Assembly: GCA_021785315.1 (NCBI GenBank) | Contig: JAJYFX010000051.1 | Span: 1 to 8,848, forward strand | DNA: 8,848 nucleotides | Source: Actinomycetes bacterium | Lineage (GTDB): Bacteria; Actinomycetota; Acidimicrobiia; Acidimicrobiales; Acidimicrobiaceae | Reading direction: 5' to 3' | Part shown: positions 1 through 6,105 of the stretch, in pieces | Numbering within the stretch: the stretch's first letter is position 1 | Layout of the letters: every line of letters begins with the position of its first letter | Position numbers and translations under genes: made by a program | Notes under the pieces: model-generated | What the model saw: the letters and a program-made list of their open reading frames with translations, nothing else | Databases searched by the model: none | What the model was told of the DNA's origin: nothing

Positions 1-78
1 AATTCAGGATTGGCGATTTCGGATGGACCAGACGCAATTGTATTTGCGCTGGAAATACCTCAAAGCGCAGTCTGCTGT

Positions 79-546
79 TCATTGAAAGGTCGTCAGGAAG
101 GAACTTTTTATCAAGAATTCGAACCATGAGGCTAGCTGGCTTGGAAAGATTATTTCATCTGTTCTCAGCAATTCTGGGAGCGACCACCATCTGGATCCTA
201 TTATGCTCCTTCTCTCAACCTGGGAGAGGTGAGTTGGAACCGGTTCAAATGAAGTAGTGCGCGCCACGTAAAACCTTTCTTGTTGGCAATATTCGCGTCC
301 TTCGAATATGAAATTAAACGTTCGTGAAAACGGAGTGCCTCGGAAATCAACGATCCGTCGCCCGGTCTCTTCAAAGACCTCTCTTCGTATTGCCATCAGA
401 GCTGTTTCTCCGGCGTGAATCCCGCCGCCGACTGTGAACCACCAAGGCTCCGAGTAGGCGATAGTGGAATCGCGGCCCTTCAGGAGCAGCAGCCTTAGGT
501 CGTTATCAATTATCATCGCCCTTGCAGCAGGCCTTGGCGCAGTCAT
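79..546 (-). CDS. NUDIX hydrolase
   Basis: This gene encodes a NUDIX-superfamily pyrophosphohydrolase, expected to be a soluble cytoplasmic enzyme cleaving a nucleoside diphosphate linked to another group; the substrate cannot be predicted. The full Nudix box is present: counted from an upstream TTG at 630, it is G69-x5-E75-x7-R83-E84-V85-x-E87-E88-x-G90, with the metal-binding glutamates intact. Before it comes a beta-strand stretch (RPAARAMIID) and a WWFTVGGG approach typical of the fold. The frame is open up to the TTG at 630 (183 aa), but that start has no visible ribosome binding site. I chose the ATG at 546 (155 aa), which lies just before the RPAAR strand where such proteins often begin; its own ribosome binding site is also weak. 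The gene diverges from the redox operon and need not be linked to it. Family certain, start uncertain. Confidence 0.88.
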   Translation of the reverse strand: MTAPRPAARAMIIDNDLRLLLLKGRDSTIAYSEPWWFTVGGGIHAGETALMAIRREVFEETGRRIVDFRGTPFSRTFNFIFEGREYCQQERFYVARTTSFEPVPTHLSQVERRSIIGSRWWSLPELLRTDEIIFPSQLASWFEFLIKSSFLTTFQ

Positions 547-707
547 CGCTTCTTTCGAGGTTAGCACTTGCCGGTAAAATAAGCCGTCGTACTCTAACTG
601 CCGCCTGCGCGCGTCTATTTTGCTCTGCAAGGATACTTTAAGTTCAATTTCAGTGATGTCTCAGATCGGAACGCAATAATAAAGGAAAGGAATTTGGACT
701 GGGGCAC
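547..707. promoter_or_regulatory. Divergent intergenic region between NUDIX gene and redox operon
   Basis: This gap must hold the promoter of the plus-strand redox operon and probably that of the minus-strand NUDIX gene, unless the NUDIX protein starts at 630. A possible plus-strand -10 element TAATAA lies at 677-682, but no good -35 hexamer lies 16-18 nt upstream of it, so promoter placement is weak. A purine-rich run (AGGAAAGGAA) sits near 683-692. A GGGG at 701-704 is the likely Shine-Dalgarno core for the small membrane protein and is better spaced for the second ATG (711) than the first (708). No strong operator palindrome was seen. Confidence 0.3.
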
Positions 708-1034
708 ATGATGGAAAAATTTACTGCGCGTTCTAGGGATGCTGCCATCGCAAAATCGTCCGCCATATCGAAGGGATTTTGGTGGGGTGCTTTGTTGGCA
801 ATCGTTGGTGTTGCCGGGCTGGTGGCAAAGATTAATCCAAGCAAGCCCATCGGGTCGAACACATCGTCTACGTCATCTTCGTCAAATTCATCGGTAGGTG
901 GCGGTTATAATGTGACGTCTCCCTCGTTGTCTGCGCCGCCGATTTCTCCTCTCTCCCCGCAACAATCAGCATCCTCGAATTCGTCGGCTGGGAATTCATC
1001 GAGCTCGGGTGTTGCTGCCACGGGCGCATCATGA
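708..1034 (+). CDS. Small single-pass membrane protein with Ser-rich extracytoplasmic tail
   Basis: A 108-aa protein with no function I recognise. Residues 1-22 are basic (K4, R8, R10, K16, K22) and should be cytoplasmic. Residues 23-41 (FWWGALLAIVGVAGLVA core) form one membrane segment or an uncleaved signal anchor. Residues 50-108 are a low-complexity tail in which 24 of 59 residues are Ser, with many Asn, Pro, Gly and Ala, predicted outside. It is first in the operon and its stop overlaps the apbE start by 4 nt (ATGA), so the two are probably coupled in translation. In flavinylation operons this position is often held by an anchored FMN_bind protein with a similar N-terminal helix and Ser/Pro linker, but here the protein ends where that domain would begin. 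It may be a reduced anchor, a linker that docks another protein, or a small flavin acceptor. The start could be 708 or 711. Confidence 0.75.
   Translation: MMEKFTARSRDAAIAKSSAISKGFWWGALLAIVGVAGLVAKINPSKPIGSNTSSTSSSSNSSVGGGYNVTSPSLSAPPISPLSPQQSASSNSSAGNSSSSGVAATGAS
855..1031 (+). repeat. Ser-codon low-complexity tract
   Basis: This is the coding stretch for the Ser-rich tail of the small membrane protein. It is a degenerate run of TCN and AGC codons and includes a 10-bp direct repeat GAATTCRTCG at 977-986 and 992-1001, 15 bp apart, which encodes an NSSAG-NSS pentapeptide period. It looks like slippage-prone low-complexity coding DNA, not a mobile or regulatory repeat. Confidence 0.6.
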
Positions 1035-1978
1035 TGACTGTGGATGCCTACACAATTTCAGCCTTGGGGACTCAATGCTCACTCTTGGGATATTTCAGGC
1101 CTCCTTCAGCTGAAGCGGTAAGCATCTTTTCGGATTTGATCGGCCAAATGGACTTAGCTGCTTCTCGATTTCGCGACGATTCCGAGATCCGCAGGATATT
1201 CAATGGAGAGGCCCGCAACCGGGTCAAGGTTTCCCCGTTGCTGTTCGATGCACTGCAGGCCGCCTTACGCGGCGCGGAGGTCACTGGGGGCTATCTGGAT
1301 CCAACGGTTGCCGGCACGATGGCCGCGTTGGGATACAAGGCTGACTTCAAGACAACCCTTGCTAATGGTGTCTCCGTTCCGGGTGCACATCAGGCAATCT
1401 TGCCGCGCGGATATAAAAACATGAAGTTGGATCGGACGAACGGAGTTGTGACGGTGGCCCAGGGAGTGACCTTTGATTTAGGGTCAACTGGCAAAGCGTT
1501 CTTGGCCGATCGCATTAAAGAGTCCATCGAGTTCGAATTATCTGAGCAGGTACTAGTCAATCTCGGCGGGGACATATCTGCCTCGATACCCGGCGATGGA
1601 AGGTTTTGGCCTGTCAAAATAACTAACGACCGCAGTTTGGACCTGACATCGGATGGGATCACAATCGCGGTTTTCGGGGGTGGCGTTGCGACTTCATCTA
1701 CCTTGGGCAGAGCCTGGAAGAGCGGAGTCCGGAATCTCCACCACATTGTCGATCCCTTCAGCGGCGAGAGCGCCAAATCGATTTTTGATTCAGTGACCGT
1801 CTTAGCTGGGTCGGCATTGGATGCAAATATCGCATCCTGCGGAACAATTGCCATGGCGTCAGGCGGGCCTGATTGGCTTGCGTCAACGGGACTTCCTGCA
1901 CTCGGTCGCAAGATATCGTCGCGAAGCCGATGCTTCGGGAATTTTGAACAGTCGATTGTCAGTGGTGAGTTTTCATGA
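1031..1978 (+). CDS. apbE: FAD:protein FMN transferase (ApbE family)
   Basis: ApbE enzymes use FAD to attach FMN covalently to a Thr or Ser of redox proteins. The 315-aa length fits the family and conserved blocks appear in order: ALGT (11-14), SRFRDDSEI (45-53), TGGYLDPTV (85-93), DLGSTGKAFLADR (149-161), VNLGGD (176-181), ATSST (220-224) and HHIVDP (237-242). The late block that carries the Mg-binding Asp and Thr in characterised ApbE proteins reads DANIASC (264-270); by eye, Asn266 and Cys270 align with them. Actinobacterial relatives, as I recall them, often have Asn there, so Cys270 is the more notable change. There is no signal peptide or lipobox, so the enzyme is probably cytoplasmic, unlike many Gram-negative ApbE lipoproteins. 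It overlaps both neighbours by 4 nt. No FMN_bind target is encoded nearby. An alternative start is the ATG at 1034. Confidence 0.93.
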   Translation: MMTVDAYTISALGTQCSLLGYFRPPSAEAVSIFSDLIGQMDLAASRFRDDSEIRRIFNGEARNRVKVSPLLFDALQAALRGAEVTGGYLDPTVAGTMAALGYKADFKTTLANGVSVPGAHQAILPRGYKNMKLDRTNGVVTVAQGVTFDLGSTGKAFLADRIKESIEFELSEQVLVNLGGDISASIPGDGRFWPVKITNDRSLDLTSDGITIAVFGGGVATSSTLGRAWKSGVRNLHHIVDPFSGESAKSIFDSVTVLAGSALDANIASCGTIAMASGGPDWLASTGLPALGRKISSRSRCFGNFEQSIVSGEFS

Positions 1979-3144
1979 TACTGGCCAGCGCATCAGTGAG
2001 CCCGCTATGGTATCTATCAAGATCCGCCGGGTACGTAGGATTGATATTGCTTGGTGTGATAGGAGTGCTGGGTATAGTAACTGCGGGTAATTTCAGAATT
2101 GCCCAAGGAACCAAATTTCTAGCTCCCGAAGTGCACAGGTCCCTTTCGCTCCTGACGATAGTAGTTCTGGGAATTCATGTCGGGACAGCGGTTGCTGACA
2201 AGTATTCCTTTATTGGTCTCAAGGATGTGTTCATACCCTTTATGGCAACGTATCGACCCGTGTGGGTAGGTTTGGGAGCGGTTGCGGTGGATCTGGGAAT
2301 CGCTGTGGTGATTACCTCACTTTTGCGGGTGAAGATGGGGTACAAAAGCTGGAGGATAGTTCACTGGGCCTCTTACCCAATATTTGTCCTGTCAATAGTT
2401 CACGGGTTGGGTTCAGGCACGGACTCGTCCTTGTGGCTTTCCAAGGTCATATATTTGGTAGTTGGCGCCGGTCTGGTGTTAGCCACCGCATCGCGCTTTC
2501 TTTCACGGAAAGATTTGGACTCAGGTGCAAAGGCCGCGCTCTCTGGTATGACGATTGCGGTCCCTTTCGCGATAGTCTTATGGGCGCTCTCCGGCCCGTT
2601 TGGAGCGAACTGGACGAAACGCGCGCAGAGTGGACTGAGCCAGTCGCTCCCTGGTTCAAACAATTTGGCGAACGCTGCAGCCAGTTCGCCGAAAGTCTCG
2701 CCGTCGGTTTCGCCAGTCCTGCATCTAAGTTCGAGCTACACTTCCAACTGGTCGGGAAGGGTCGACCAGTCACCGGCCAATTCGCAGGGTGATGTCGCCC
2801 TGCGACTAATTGGCAGTCTGTCAAGTTCGCCGGGATTCGAGTTGTCGGTCGTGTTAATTGGAACGCCTCTCGATGGTGGAATTTCGATGACCTCAAGTGT
2901 TGTGGAAATTGCCTCCAACAGCGGAACGTCAATATATAGAGGAACGGTCACCTCGCTAAGCGGAACGACCATAGTGAGCCAGGTTGCAAATGCCCAAGGA
3001 GAAAGCTTCACGTTTTCCGCGAACATTAATTTGGGTTCAAACGGGTCGTCGTTTACAGGTACTGTGGCCGGTTCGACCAGCTCGTCATTTTCTAGCCTGC
3101 CTAATGGCGCAGCCAGCCGCAATTCGGAAGCGGGTGACAGGTAA
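1975..3144 (+). CDS. Ferric-reductase-like transmembrane protein with extracytoplasmic beta-rich domain
   Basis: A 389-aa membrane protein of the ferric-reductase-like transmembrane (FRD/MsrQ-type) group, which passes electrons across the membrane through b hemes. About six helices are visible (roughly 14-36, 55-73, 93-115, 128-147, 153-172, 190-207). Four histidines form two pairs with matching spacing, H54/H68 in helix 2 and H130/H143 in helix 4, as expected for two stacked bis-His hemes. Arg/Lys-rich loops after helices 1, 3 and 5 put both termini outside. There is no FAD/NAD(P)-binding domain, so electrons must come from another protein, plausibly the ferredoxin or NuoF-like product encoded next. 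After a Ser/Pro linker (about 215-255), residues 256-366 form a beta-rich domain with a GGISMTSS motif (301-308), which I recall from actinobacterial homologues but cannot name. It overlaps apbE by 4 nt and the next gene by 1 nt. The terminal acceptor is unknown. Confidence 0.88.
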   Translation: MILASASVSPLWYLSRSAGYVGLILLGVIGVLGIVTAGNFRIAQGTKFLAPEVHRSLSLLTIVVLGIHVGTAVADKYSFIGLKDVFIPFMATYRPVWVGLGAVAVDLGIAVVITSLLRVKMGYKSWRIVHWASYPIFVLSIVHGLGSGTDSSLWLSKVIYLVVGAGLVLATASRFLSRKDLDSGAKAALSGMTIAVPFAIVLWALSGPFGANWTKRAQSGLSQSLPGSNNLANAAASSPKVSPSVSPVLHLSSSYTSNWSGRVDQSPANSQGDVALRLIGSLSSSPGFELSVVLIGTPLDGGISMTSSVVEIASNSGTSIYRGTVTSLSGTTIVSQVANAQGESFTFSANINLGSNGSSFTGTVAGSTSSSFSSLPNGAASRNSEAGDR

Positions 3145-4448
3145 TGTCAGATCAGTCGAACCAGTCATTTCCTCGTTTTGCTTACAAAGGAATGACCTTG
3201 GCATCAAGAAACGTCGCGGTGATGCCCACCTCAACTATCGCGCTATCTGAGCATCTGTCAATATTTGGGACTCCGGAGCCATATTTTAATTCGATTCGCC
3301 ATCTGAAGAAGGTTTTGGATGAGAATGAACTCCATGGCAGAGGTGGAGCTGCGTTTCCTCTATCTCAAAAGCTAAAGGGATACGAGAGCCATATCGGCGA
3401 AGTGGTGATTATTGCCAACGGTTGTGAAGGTGAGTATCTCTCTCATAAGGACGAGGCACTGATTCAAAGACATCCGCATTTGGTTTTGGACGGCATGGCT
3501 ATTTTGGGAAGCGCGCTTGATGCCAAGGCGGGCTATGTGCACGTCAAGGCATCTCAGACTTCTGTACAATCCGTTGTAAAGAGGGCGCTAGCCGAACGGG
3601 GCCCTTTGAATCCATTCAAGATTGAGGCAACTACCTCCGTGCCAGGTGTCGGCTACATTGCAGGTGCCGAAACCGCAGTGATTTCAGCGATCAACCGCCA
3701 GGGCGGACTCCCGGTTTACCTTCCTGAGAGGCCTATTCTCCGAGGAGTCAGGAAGCTGCCGACCCTCACAGCCAATGTCGAAACTTTAGCTCACTTAGCA
3801 CTATTGGCCAGGTTCGGCTCGACGTGGTTTTCTTCGGTTGGAACTGCCGAAGATTCGGGCACGCGTTTACTAACCATAACTTTGCCAGACGGCAGTTACA
3901 CCGTGGTGGAGGTGGTCGCCGGATCCGCGTTCAGCGAAGTGTTCTCAACCTTGGGAGTAAGCCCTAATCAGGTGAGCTGCGGGCTCTTGGGGGGCTATTT
4001 TGGGCAAATCGTAGATGTAGAAAGATTGTGGGGTCTTCGCGCAAGCCAGTCTGATCTGAAGAAATCGGGCTTTTCTTTTGGTGCTGGCGTGGTTGCCTTG
4101 GCCAGCGGATGTCCGATTGAAGAGACTGCCGCAGTACTCAGATATTTGGCAGGCGAATCTTCTGGCCAGTGCGGGCCTTGCTACCTCGGCCTTCCCGAGC
4201 TTGCGAGGGCTTGGTCCGAGCTCAGACCGGGTAAAGCCCACTCTCGTTCAATTTCTAGGGTTAGCGAACTCTGCGACGAAATAGCAGGAAGAGGCGCTTG
4301 CTCAATGCCCGACGGAGCCGTCCTATTGGCGCGCTCGTCGCTCAGCAGATTTAGAGCTGAGCTGTTGGCTCATCAAAGCGGAACGTGCGGCTACACATCT
4401 TCCGCGGGGAGATTGGTTCCAAGACAGGGAGCGATGGTGGCTAGGTAG
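3144..4448 (+). CDS. NuoF-like NADH dehydrogenase flavoprotein (FMN, SLBB and Fe-S domains)
   Basis: A 434-aa relative of the complex I NuoF subunit, which binds NADH and FMN and hands electrons to a 4Fe-4S cluster. Flavin/nucleotide motifs are present: HGRGGAAFP (64-72), NGCEGE followed by HKDE (92-104), and YIAGAETA (171-178). RPILRGVRKLPTLTANVET (196-214) matches the NuoF RPPFP...VNNVET segment. An SLBB-like stretch covers about 239-290. The Fe-S region reads ESSGQCGPC (338-346) and GRGACSMPDGA (382-392). The first Cys of the NuoF CGxCxPC motif is Ser340, leaving Cys343, Cys346 and Cys386 as ligands, with extra Cys323 and Cys415. I recall a similar pattern in actinobacterial homologues. 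No NuoE or other complex I subunit is nearby, so this is not part of a nuo operon. Its start overlaps the preceding stop (TAATG). Likely role: cytoplasmic electron entry point of the operon's chain, with NADH as donor inferred. Confidence 0.9.
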   Translation: MSDQSNQSFPRFAYKGMTLASRNVAVMPTSTIALSEHLSIFGTPEPYFNSIRHLKKVLDENELHGRGGAAFPLSQKLKGYESHIGEVVIIANGCEGEYLSHKDEALIQRHPHLVLDGMAILGSALDAKAGYVHVKASQTSVQSVVKRALAERGPLNPFKIEATTSVPGVGYIAGAETAVISAINRQGGLPVYLPERPILRGVRKLPTLTANVETLAHLALLARFGSTWFSSVGTAEDSGTRLLTITLPDGSYTVVEVVAGSAFSEVFSTLGVSPNQVSCGLLGGYFGQIVDVERLWGLRASQSDLKKSGFSFGAGVVALASGCPIEETAAVLRYLAGESSGQCGPCYLGLPELARAWSELRPGKAHSRSISRVSELCDEIAGRGACSMPDGAVLLARSSLSRFRAELLAHQSGTCGYTSSAGRLVPRQGAMVAR

Positions 4449-4654
4449 TGGAAGGACGGCTGCAGATTTCCATTAATCCAATTGCATGCAAAGGGCATGG
4501 AATGTGTGCCGAACTTTTGCCCGAGCTGATTGAACTCGATGAATGGGGCTTTCCCTTAATCAAAAAGAGGGACGTGCCGCTTTCCTTGATCGATCATGCT
4601 AGACGCGCTGAAAGATTGTGCCCGACTCTTGCTCTTATCCTAAAGCAGGACTAA
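4448..4654 (+). CDS. Ferredoxin, three-cysteine (CxxHxxC...CP) type
   Basis: A 68-aa ferredoxin of the type usually paired with actinobacterial cytochromes P450. Cluster ligands are Cys14, Cys20 and Cys58 in the pattern CxxHxxC...CP, with His17 where a fourth Cys would sit in a 4Fe-4S ferredoxin. Proteins of this pattern usually hold a 3Fe-4S cluster, although the variable residue can tune it. The LPELIELDEWGFP stretch (24-36) is the family's usual acidic mid-section. The GTG start overlaps the TAG stop of the NuoF-like gene by 1 nt (TAGTG), so translation is coupled and the two products are probably partners. No P450 is in the window. Inferred role: a soluble cytoplasmic carrier between the NuoF-like protein and the heme membrane protein, or a docking partner of either. 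The gene is complete. Confidence 0.92.
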   Translation: MEGRLQISINPIACKGHGMCAELLPELIELDEWGFPLIKKRDVPLSLIDHARRAERLCPTLALILKQD

Positions 4655-4671
4655 GACCCCGATTTGGTCTT
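4653..4671 (+). terminator. Hairpin on the ferredoxin stop codon
   Basis: A perfect 6-bp inverted repeat, AAGACC (4653-4658) and GGTCTT (4666-4671), with a 7-nt loop, starts inside the TAA stop of the ferredoxin gene. It marks the end of the redox operon and could act as a transcript end or 3' stability element. No T-tract follows, so it is not a canonical intrinsic terminator. Confidence 0.3.
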
Positions 4672-4679
4672 GAAGAGTT

Positions 4680-4715
4680 CCTCCGTGAGGGTAACGTTTA
4701 ACCCTTGAGTGGAGG
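4680..4715 (+). promoter_or_regulatory. Leader of first MFS gene with competing inverted repeats around the Shine-Dalgarno
   Basis: CCTCC at 4680-4684 can pair with GAGG at 4687-4690 in a small hairpin, or be a perfect complement to the GGAGG Shine-Dalgarno at 4711-4715. A second inverted repeat, AGGGT (4688-4692) and ACCCT (4701-4705) with an 8-nt spacer containing AACGTT, overlaps the first hairpin and would exclude it. The layout would allow an on/off leader structure, or the AGGGT/ACCCT repeat could be a protein operator. All stems are short, so chance is possible. Confidence 0.3.
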
Positions 4716-4719
4716 CGCA

Positions 4720-5937
4720 ATGACAAGAAACGAATTTTCTTCAGAGATCAAAGATAGAAATCCAATATCGGAACCACTTCAGCCGCGGCCGATCTTGCTT
4801 GCAATCGGAATTGCGATATCGGCAGTGTTGCCGGTTTTTCTGACAGGCGCCCTGGCGGTACAGATAAGGAATAACCTTGATTTCACGCCCTCGCATCTCG
4901 GTGGGGCCGTAGCAGTATTTTTCCTCTTTGCGGCGCTGTCGTCTTTCATTTCCGGACATCTGTCTCATAGAGCCAATAATGCAAAGGTCATCCGTTCCTG
5001 TATGCTCGCATCGTTTCTGGTGCTGCTCGGAATTGGTACGGTGGCTCGGAACTATCCCGCCCTTGTGCTTCTGCTCGCAATTGCCGGAACAATCAACGGC
5101 TCGCTGCAACCATCGATAAATCTGTACATTTCCCGCGCGATTCCGACAAGACGGCAAGGGCTGGCCTTCGGGGTCAAGCAAGCCGCGGTTCCACTCGCCA
5201 CGCTTCTGGCCGGCCTAGCCGTTCCAACCATCGCGCTCACCATAGGCTGGCGGTTTGCGTTTCTTGGAGTTGCGCCATTGGGGCTTATATTCTTCTTCCT
5301 GTCTCCCAAGTCAATTCAGCCCGTAGAGGATCTGCCTGCCAACTCAGCCAGGGCAGAGCGGCCATCCGCCGCTCCAATAGTGATGCTCGCAATCGGAATG
5401 GGTTTGGGCACGGGCGCCGCAAATGCTTTCGCTGCTTTTTTAGTATCTTTCGCGGTCCATTCGGGTTGGAAGCCCGGTTTGGCCGGGCTGTTGGTCGTGT
5501 TTGGCTCCGCGGTTGGGGTTACGGCACGGGTGGGCCATGGTCTTCTTGCAGATAGGAGACACGGAAAGCATTTTCTATTCGCAATATGGTCGGCAATCGT
5601 GGGCGGATTGGGATACCTGATGTTTGTCTTGGGCTACGGTTGGCTGATCATCCCTGCAACAGTGGTCAGTTATGGTGCGGGATGGGGTTGGAATGGACTG
5701 TTCATCTTCGCCGTGGTCAGGAATTTTACGAAATTTGCTGGCTATGCCACGGGTATTGTCCAGTCGGGGGCATATATCGGCTCGGTAATTGGACCATTGG
5801 GATTTGGTTTCGCCGTGGAAAGGGTGGGTTATCCGTTTGCCTGGACCTTGGCAGCGCTATCAGCATTCGCGGCTGCGATAGCTGTCGGAATTGCCCGCCG
5901 GCTTGTGCTCTCCCGTGAGCCCGGTGCCGTTGGGTAG
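4720..5937 (+). CDS. MFS transporter (first of tandem pair)
   Basis: A 405-aa major facilitator superfamily permease with about twelve hydrophobic segments in two halves, split by a polar loop near residues 195-217. Family features include FLTGAL and VQIR in the first helix region, a degenerate motif A (SGHLSHR, about 78-84) after helix 2, RRQGLAFGVKQAA (about 144-156), a clear second-half motif A LLADRRHGK (275-283), and YGAGWGWNGL (318-327). The substrate is unknown; no close resemblance to a characterised transporter can be claimed. I chose the ATG at 4720 because GGAGG lies 4 nt upstream; an in-frame TTG at 4705 would place that Shine-Dalgarno inside the gene. It is 65 nt after the ferredoxin gene, so co-transcription is possible but not shown. 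By eye it shares about half its residues with the next gene, indicating tandem duplication. Confidence 0.9.
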   Translation: MTRNEFSSEIKDRNPISEPLQPRPILLAIGIAISAVLPVFLTGALAVQIRNNLDFTPSHLGGAVAVFFLFAALSSFISGHLSHRANNAKVIRSCMLASFLVLLGIGTVARNYPALVLLLAIAGTINGSLQPSINLYISRAIPTRRQGLAFGVKQAAVPLATLLAGLAVPTIALTIGWRFAFLGVAPLGLIFFFLSPKSIQPVEDLPANSARAERPSAAPIVMLAIGMGLGTGAANAFAAFLVSFAVHSGWKPGLAGLLVVFGSAVGVTARVGHGLLADRRHGKHFLFAIWSAIVGGLGYLMFVLGYGWLIIPATVVSYGAGWGWNGLFIFAVVRNFTKFAGYATGIVQSGAYIGSVIGPLGFGFAVERVGYPFAWTLAALSAFAAAIAVGIARRLVLSREPGAVG

Positions 5938-5977
5938 TGGAGTTTCCGGAAGTTTTGCCAAAAGGACGGACTCATCG

Positions 5978-5993
5978 TCTTGGAGTGCCAAGA
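5978..5993 (+). terminator. 6-bp hairpin between the two MFS genes
   Basis: TCTTGG (5978-5983) and CCAAGA (5988-5993) form a perfect 6-bp stem with an AGTG tetraloop, 40 nt past the first MFS stop. AAATG follows instead of a T-tract, so termination is only a possibility. An 8-bp palindrome TTCCGGAA (5944-5951) lies just upstream. Confidence 0.25.
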
Positions 5994-6008
5994 AAATGCA
6001 GATAGATT
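5980..6008 (+). promoter_or_regulatory. Weak candidate promoter for second MFS gene
   Basis: TTGGAG (5980-5985) and TAGATT (6003-6008) are separated by 17 bp and could be poor -35 and -10 elements giving a leader of roughly 90 nt before the second MFS gene. Neither is close to consensus and the -35 overlaps the hairpin above. The 168-nt gap suggests the second gene has its own promoter, but the placement is tentative. Confidence 0.18.
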
Positions 6009-6105
6009 GTTATCACCGCTTAGGCAATTCATTGATGGTTACTGGAGCGAAACCGATCCTTAGAGACGGCAGGAAGCCTGATTTTCCAAAATGCGTGGAG
6101 GGGTG

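Noticed and set aside
1..85. Possible ends of plus-strand genes entering from the left
   Set aside because: All three plus-strand frames are open at the edge, but the stretch is too short to judge and the longer readings run antisense into the NUDIX gene; no motif seen.
855..1031. Ser-codon repeats as a CRISPR-like or mobile repeat
   Set aside because: The repeats are in frame, degenerate and explained by low-complexity coding for Ser and Asn.
1010..1034. C-terminal TGAS of the 108-aa protein as a flavinylation site
   Set aside because: It resembles the SGAS/SGAT core, but it is the last four residues in a low-complexity tail with no upstream Asp or surrounding domain; kept only as part of the missing-acceptor question.
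1390..1911. 173-codon minus-strand ORF inside apbE
   Set aside because: Shadow of a gene with clear ApbE motifs; the translation resembles no protein family.
2262..2932. Long alternative frames (plus 176 codons, minus 161 codons) inside the ferric-reductase-like gene
   Set aside because: The main frame has helices and paired histidines; these alternatives are low in hydrophobic segments and rich in Ser, Arg and Trp, as expected of shadows.
4705..4719. TTG at 4705 as the start of the first MFS gene
   Set aside because: The GGAGG Shine-Dalgarno would then lie inside the coding region, and no good ribosome site precedes 4705.
4741..5181. 146-codon minus-strand ORF in the first MFS gene
   Set aside because: Antisense of a clear twelve-helix permease, rich in Arg, Gln and Cys.
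5944..5951. TTCCGGAA palindrome as an operator
   Set aside because: Eight base pairs is too short to support a call and no second copy was found near the other genes.
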